Shown: positions 61,001 to 64,000 of the stretch, in pieces
Position numbering within the stretch: the stretch's first letter is position 1
Layout: each line of letters begins with the position of its first letter
Origin: an uncultured Pelagibacteraceae bacterium
GTDB taxonomy: Bacteria; Pseudomonadota; Alphaproteobacteria; Pelagibacterales; Pelagibacteraceae
DNA length: 64,000 bases
NCBI GenBank assembly: GCA_902530635.1
Contig: CACABC010000004.1
Coordinates: 34,648 to 98,647, forward strand
Reading direction: 5' to 3'
Notes under the pieces: generated by a model
Told to the model about the DNA's origin: nothing
What the model saw: the letters and a program-made list of their open reading frames with translations, nothing else
The model's database searches: none
Made by a program: the position numbers and the translations under genes

Positions 61001-62439
61001 ATTTTTTGATCGTAGTCTCCAATTTTTTTAGTCTTTTGAAGTAAATCATCTATAAAATTGAATATTTTTTTTTTACAATTATCAGAAGAAGTACTTTCTA
61101 CAACAACAACTAATGAAGGCCTGTTAGAAGAAGCCCTTATTAAACCCCAAGATTCGTCCTCTAAAACAAATCTTATACCATTAACTGTTAAAATTTCTTT
61201 AATAAATTTATTATCTATCTTAACATTATTATTTTTCATTTGTTTAATCTGCTCTACCAAGTCTTCTACAACTTCGTATTTTTCCTCGTCCTTACAAAAA
61301 GGAGCCATTGTAGGAGATTGAAATGTTTTTGGAAGATCATTTAAAATAGAGCTGATTGCTTTATTTTCGTTATTCAATAAATGGCATATTTGTATTGCAG
61401 AATTGATACCATCATCATAACCATAACCAATCGGTTTATTAAAAAAAAAATGGCCACTTTTTTCAAAACCAGCTAAAGCTTTTTCATTATTAACTTTCCT
61501 TTTTATATGAGAATGACCTGTCTTCCAGTATATTGTTTTACAACTATTTTTTAAAAGAATAATATCTTTAGAATATAGGCTGGTAGATTTTACATCAACA
61601 ATAAATTTGGAATTTTTATTTTTGCTTGATAGATTTCTTGCAATAACTAACCCGATTTTGTCTGCAAAAACTTCATTACCTTTATCATCGATAATACCAA
61701 CCCGATCTCCATCTCCGTCAAAACCAAAACCAATATCAGCATTATTTTTTTTAACGCATTCTGAAATAGCACCAAGCATTTTCATATCTTCGGGATTAGG
61801 ATTATATTTGGGAAATGTAAAATCTAATTTACAATCCAATTCAATTACTTCACAGCCTATACCTTTTAAAATCTCTGGAGCGAATATACCAGCAGTTCCA
61901 TTACCACAAGCTACTATAGTTTTTAACCTTTTTTTTAATTTATTTTTTTTAATTAGATCTTGGATATAAATCTTTTGAAAATCTTTTATATCTTTATTGT
62001 TTCCTTTGCCTTTAGAAAAATTTTTATTTAATGTTATTTCTTTTAATTCATTCATTTCCTCAGGAGTATGAGTCAAACCTTTCTCGATTCCCATTTTGAC
62101 GCCTGTCCAACCATTTTCATTATGACTAGCTGTTACCATTGCAATTGCATCAGAATTTAATTTAAATTGTGCAAAATAAACTGTGGGCGTTAGTGACAAA
62201 CCTATGTCTTCAACATTACATCCAGTAGAAATTAAACCTTTTTTTAAAGCAGCTTTTACTTCTTCACTATATGATCTGTAATCATGACCAACAATAATTT
62301 TTGGATTTGTTTTTTTAGTTTTTTTTATTATCTGTGTTCCAAGTCCTTTTCCTAATTCCTCGATTCCCTCTAAATCTATGTCTTTAGGATATAACCATCT
62401 AGCATCATATTCTCTAAAACCACTATGTTTGATTTTCAT
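60997..62439 (-). CDS. Phosphomannomutase/phosphoglucomutase (AlgC type)
   Basis: 480 residues, four-domain alpha-D-phosphohexomutase. N-terminal FREYDARWLYP, the phosphoserine loop MVTASHNENGWTGVKMG (near 98-114), the magnesium loop FGFDGDGDRVGIID (near 236-249), the sugar-binding GFEKSGHFFF near 325 and a C-terminal phosphate loop RASSNRPSLVV (near 445). It interconverts hexose 6- and 1-phosphates, feeding nucleotide-sugar synthesis such as the rfb and other glycan genes here. Convergent with TauE/SafE. Confidence 0.93.
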   Translation of the reverse strand: MKIKHSGFREYDARWLYPKDIDLEGIEELGKGLGTQIIKKTKKTNPKIIVGHDYRSYSEEVKAALKKGLISTGCNVEDIGLSLTPTVYFAQFKLNSDAIAMVTASHNENGWTGVKMGIEKGLTHTPEEMNELKEITLNKNFSKGKGNNKDIKDFQKIYIQDLIKKNKLKKRLKTIVACGNGTAGIFAPEILKGIGCEVIELDCKLDFTFPKYNPNPEDMKMLGAISECVKKNNADIGFGFDGDGDRVGIIDDKGNEVFADKIGLVIARNLSSKNKNSKFIVDVKSTSLYSKDIILLKNSCKTIYWKTGHSHIKRKVNNEKALAGFEKSGHFFFNKPIGYGYDDGINSAIQICHLLNNENKAISSILNDLPKTFQSPTMAPFCKDEEKYEVVEDLVEQIKQMKNNNVKIDNKFIKEILTVNGIRFVLEDESWGLIRASSNRPSLVVVVESTSSDNCKKKIFNFIDDLLQKTKKIGDYDQKI

Positions 62440-62560
62440 TATTCCTACAGGTTTACTAACATTAGATTTAACAGAATTAATTTAAACTTGAAAAAACATT
62501 TATGTTCCTGTAATGTTCTCTTGAAATGAATGTTATTTAGTATATTAATATGTTTGTAAC

Positions 62561-62575
62561 ACAACATATAGTTGT
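62561..62575. promoter_or_regulatory. NrdR-box-like palindrome upstream of nrdA
   Basis: ACAACATATAGTTGT is an inverted repeat (5-base arms ACAAC/GTTGT around ATATA), 33 bases upstream of the nrdA ATG. The ACA-x-ATATA-x-TGT form resembles the NrdR operator, which represses nrd genes in response to ATP/dATP. It lies just after a promoter-like pair TTGAAA (62521-62526) and TATTAA (62543-62548), spaced 16. A second weaker AT-only palindrome is at 62542-62551. Confidence 0.4.
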
Positions 62576-62608
62576 TTTACTCAAAAAACCGATTAAAATA
62601 GGGAATTT

Positions 62609-64000
62609 ATGAATAAAAGTGTATCTTTGGCAATAGAAAAAGCTGTCTCAAATCTAGATAAAATCGAGAATAACGATCTAAAAGAGTTAAATAGTAAAAA
62701 ACCAGATTTATTTTCACTAAACAATCAAACAGAACTATTTCAAAACGATAAAGGCATAATTATTAAAATCGATAGATCAAAAGATAATAATCTTACAGAT
62801 TTTGGAAGAGCTACCTTAACAGATAGATATTTGGGACAAGACGAGTCCTACCAAGATTTATTTGCAAGAGTTGCGAGTACATATGCTGACAATAATTTAC
62901 ACGCTCAAAGACTTTACAACTATATAAGCAATCTTTGGTTTATGCCTGCAACACCAGTTTTGTCTAATGGAGGTACTGAAAGGGGCTTACCTATCTCATG
63001 CTTTTTAAATGAAGCTGGTGATAGTCTAGAAGGTATTTTAGGTCTATGGAGTGAAAATGTTTGGTTGGCTGCTAGAGGAGGCGGTATAGGAAGTTATTGG
63101 GGCAATCTAAGATCTATAGGAGAGAAAATCGGTAAAGTTGGAAAGACCTCTGGAATTATACCTTTCATTAAAGTTATGGATTCCTTAACATTAGCTATTA
63201 GCCAAGGTTCATTAAGAAGAGGTTCAGCTGCGTGTTATCTTCCAATAGATCATCCTGAGATAGAGGAATTTATAGAAATGAGAAGACCGACTGGTGGCGA
63301 CACCAACAGAAGATCACTTAATTTACACCATGGAGTTTTAGTTTCGGACTCATTTATGAGAGCTGTTGAAACAGATGGACAATGGGCTCTTAGAAGCCCT
63401 AAAGATGGATCGATACAAGCAACTATTCCGGCAAGAAATTTATGGATAAGACTTTTAACTGCAAGGGTAGAAACAGGTGAGCCTTACATAATTTATATTG
63501 ATACTGTTAATCGTCAAATCCCTCAGCACCATAAGCTAGCAGGATTAACCGTTAAGACATCCAATCTTTGTAGTGAAATAACCCTTCCAACAGGTAAAGA
63601 CAGGGATGGTAATGAAAGAACAGCGGTATGCTGTTTGTCATCATTAAACATTGAAAAATATGATGAATGGAAAGATGATAAACAATTTGTTGAAGATGTT
63701 ATGAGATTTTTAGACAACGTACTTGAAGATTTTATTAAAAAAGCACCAGAAAGTTTTGCTAACGCAAAATATGCGGCAGCAAGAGAAAGAAGTGTCGGTC
63801 TTGGTGTTATGGGTCTTCATTCGTATTTTCAACACAAAGGTATACCTTTTGGATCAGTGATGAGTAAAGTATGGAATAAAAAAATATTTTCAAATATACA
63901 AAAGAAAGTTGACAAAGCTTCAAAAGATCTTGCGGGTGAAAGAGGGGCATGTCCAGATGCAAAAGAATATGGAGTCAAAGAAAGATTTTCAAACAAAACA
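62609..64000 (+). CDS. nrdA: Class I ribonucleotide reductase alpha subunit, 5' part (runs off window)
   Basis: An open frame from the ATG at 62609 continues 464 codons to the window edge. The 10-stranded barrel motifs are class I NrdA: TPVLSNGGT, the redox Cys in PISCFLNEAGDS, the free-radical/active-site Asn-x-Cys-x-Glu in SNLCSEITLPTG, and CCLSSLNIEKYDEW. The substrate-specificity segment GSLRRGSAACYLPI is also present. No N-terminal ATP-cone is seen before the catalytic domain, so allosteric activity control may differ from E. coli NrdA. nrdB is expected just beyond the edge. Confidence 0.94.
   Translation, partial: MNKSVSLAIEKAVSNLDKIENNDLKELNSKKPDLFSLNNQTELFQNDKGIIIKIDRSKDNNLTDFGRATLTDRYLGQDESYQDLFARVASTYADNNLHAQRLYNYISNLWFMPATPVLSNGGTERGLPISCFLNEAGDSLEGILGLWSENVWLAARGGGIGSYWGNLRSIGEKIGKVGKTSGIIPFIKVMDSLTLAISQGSLRRGSAACYLPIDHPEIEEFIEMRRPTGGDTNRRSLNLHHGVLVSDSFMRAVETDGQWALRSPKDGSIQATIPARNLWIRLLTARVETGEPYIIYIDTVNRQIPQHHKLAGLTVKTSNLCSEITLPTGKDRDGNERTAVCCLSSLNIEKYDEWKDDKQFVEDVMRFLDNVLEDFIKKAPESFANAKYAAARERSVGLGVMGLHSYFQHKGIPFGSVMSKVWNKKIFSNIQKKVDKASKDLAGERGACPDAKEYGVKERFSNKT

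Noticed and set aside
61607..61969. Open frame of 120 codons on the plus strand inside the phosphohexomutase gene
   Set aside because: Antisense shadow of conserved mutase motifs, without family features.
1..64000. CRISPR arrays, insertion sequences, transposase or phage genes
   Set aside because: No regularly spaced repeats, no transposase-like frames and no terminal inverted repeats were noticed on either strand.

Overview
The window looks like a piece of chromosome from a streamlined, very AT-rich alphaproteobacterium. Gene content and order fit the Pelagibacterales (SAR11) or a similar marine lineage. Supporting signs are an accessory NDUFA12 subunit of complex I next to a DUF2155 protein, DUF2066 plus Hda beside purMN, LptF/LptG/LptD with SurA/PdxA/RsmA, a fused SpeD-SpeE gene, and almost no intergenic DNA. 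Many convergent genes end within a few bases of each other and no classical hairpin terminators are visible. The taxonomic call is inference; no rRNA is present.

Layout. 1-22 kb is housekeeping: cvpA (cut by the window edge), an RND/MMPL exporter, dnaB, rplI-rpsR-rpsF, then divergently fabD-fabG-acpP and gmk. An envelope operon follows on the minus strand (lptF-lptG-lptD-surA-like-pdxA-rsmA), then pepA-ndk, purM-purN, DUF2066-hda and aspS. 22-29.7 kb is metabolic: a stand-alone NrdJ C-terminal-like protein, NDUFA12, DUF2155, metC with an MFS transporter, a CADD-type protein (likely p-aminobenzoate synthesis), an M23 peptidase, and a GYD protein with an omega-aminotransferase.

29.7-45.5 kb is a surface-polysaccharide island. 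It holds a regulator with two helix-turn-helix-like segments and a palindrome inside its predicted promoter, then rfbB-rfbD-rfbC, glycosyltransferases and a tRNA-Met(CAU). Next comes a tightly packed run: a B12-binding radical SAM protein, two consecutive pairs of E1-like thiamine-diphosphate enzymes, an HddA-like heptose kinase, a ColD-like sugar 3-dehydratase (His in place of the PLP lysine), an RmlC-like protein, two SDRs and an HddC-GmhB-like fusion. Together these suggest a nucleotide-activated deoxy-heptose, possibly chain-branched or chain-extended. This is the strongest candidate here for an undescribed system.

45.5-64 kb returns to core metabolism. apt-mtnP-mtnA salvage methylthioadenosine, the by-product of the aminopropyltransferase half of the SpeD-SpeE fusion at 51.4 kb. 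Other genes are an enoyl-CoA hydratase, a CoA-binding protein, an aldolase/SDR fusion, a small glycan set (DUF6165, GT9, GT4), a redoxin, a gamma-carbonic anhydrase, rpoZ, dusA, a TauE/SafE permease, a phosphohexomutase, and a class I ribonucleotide reductase nrdA that runs off the right edge. No stretch longer than 300 bases lacks a gene. No CRISPR array, insertion sequence or rRNA was seen.
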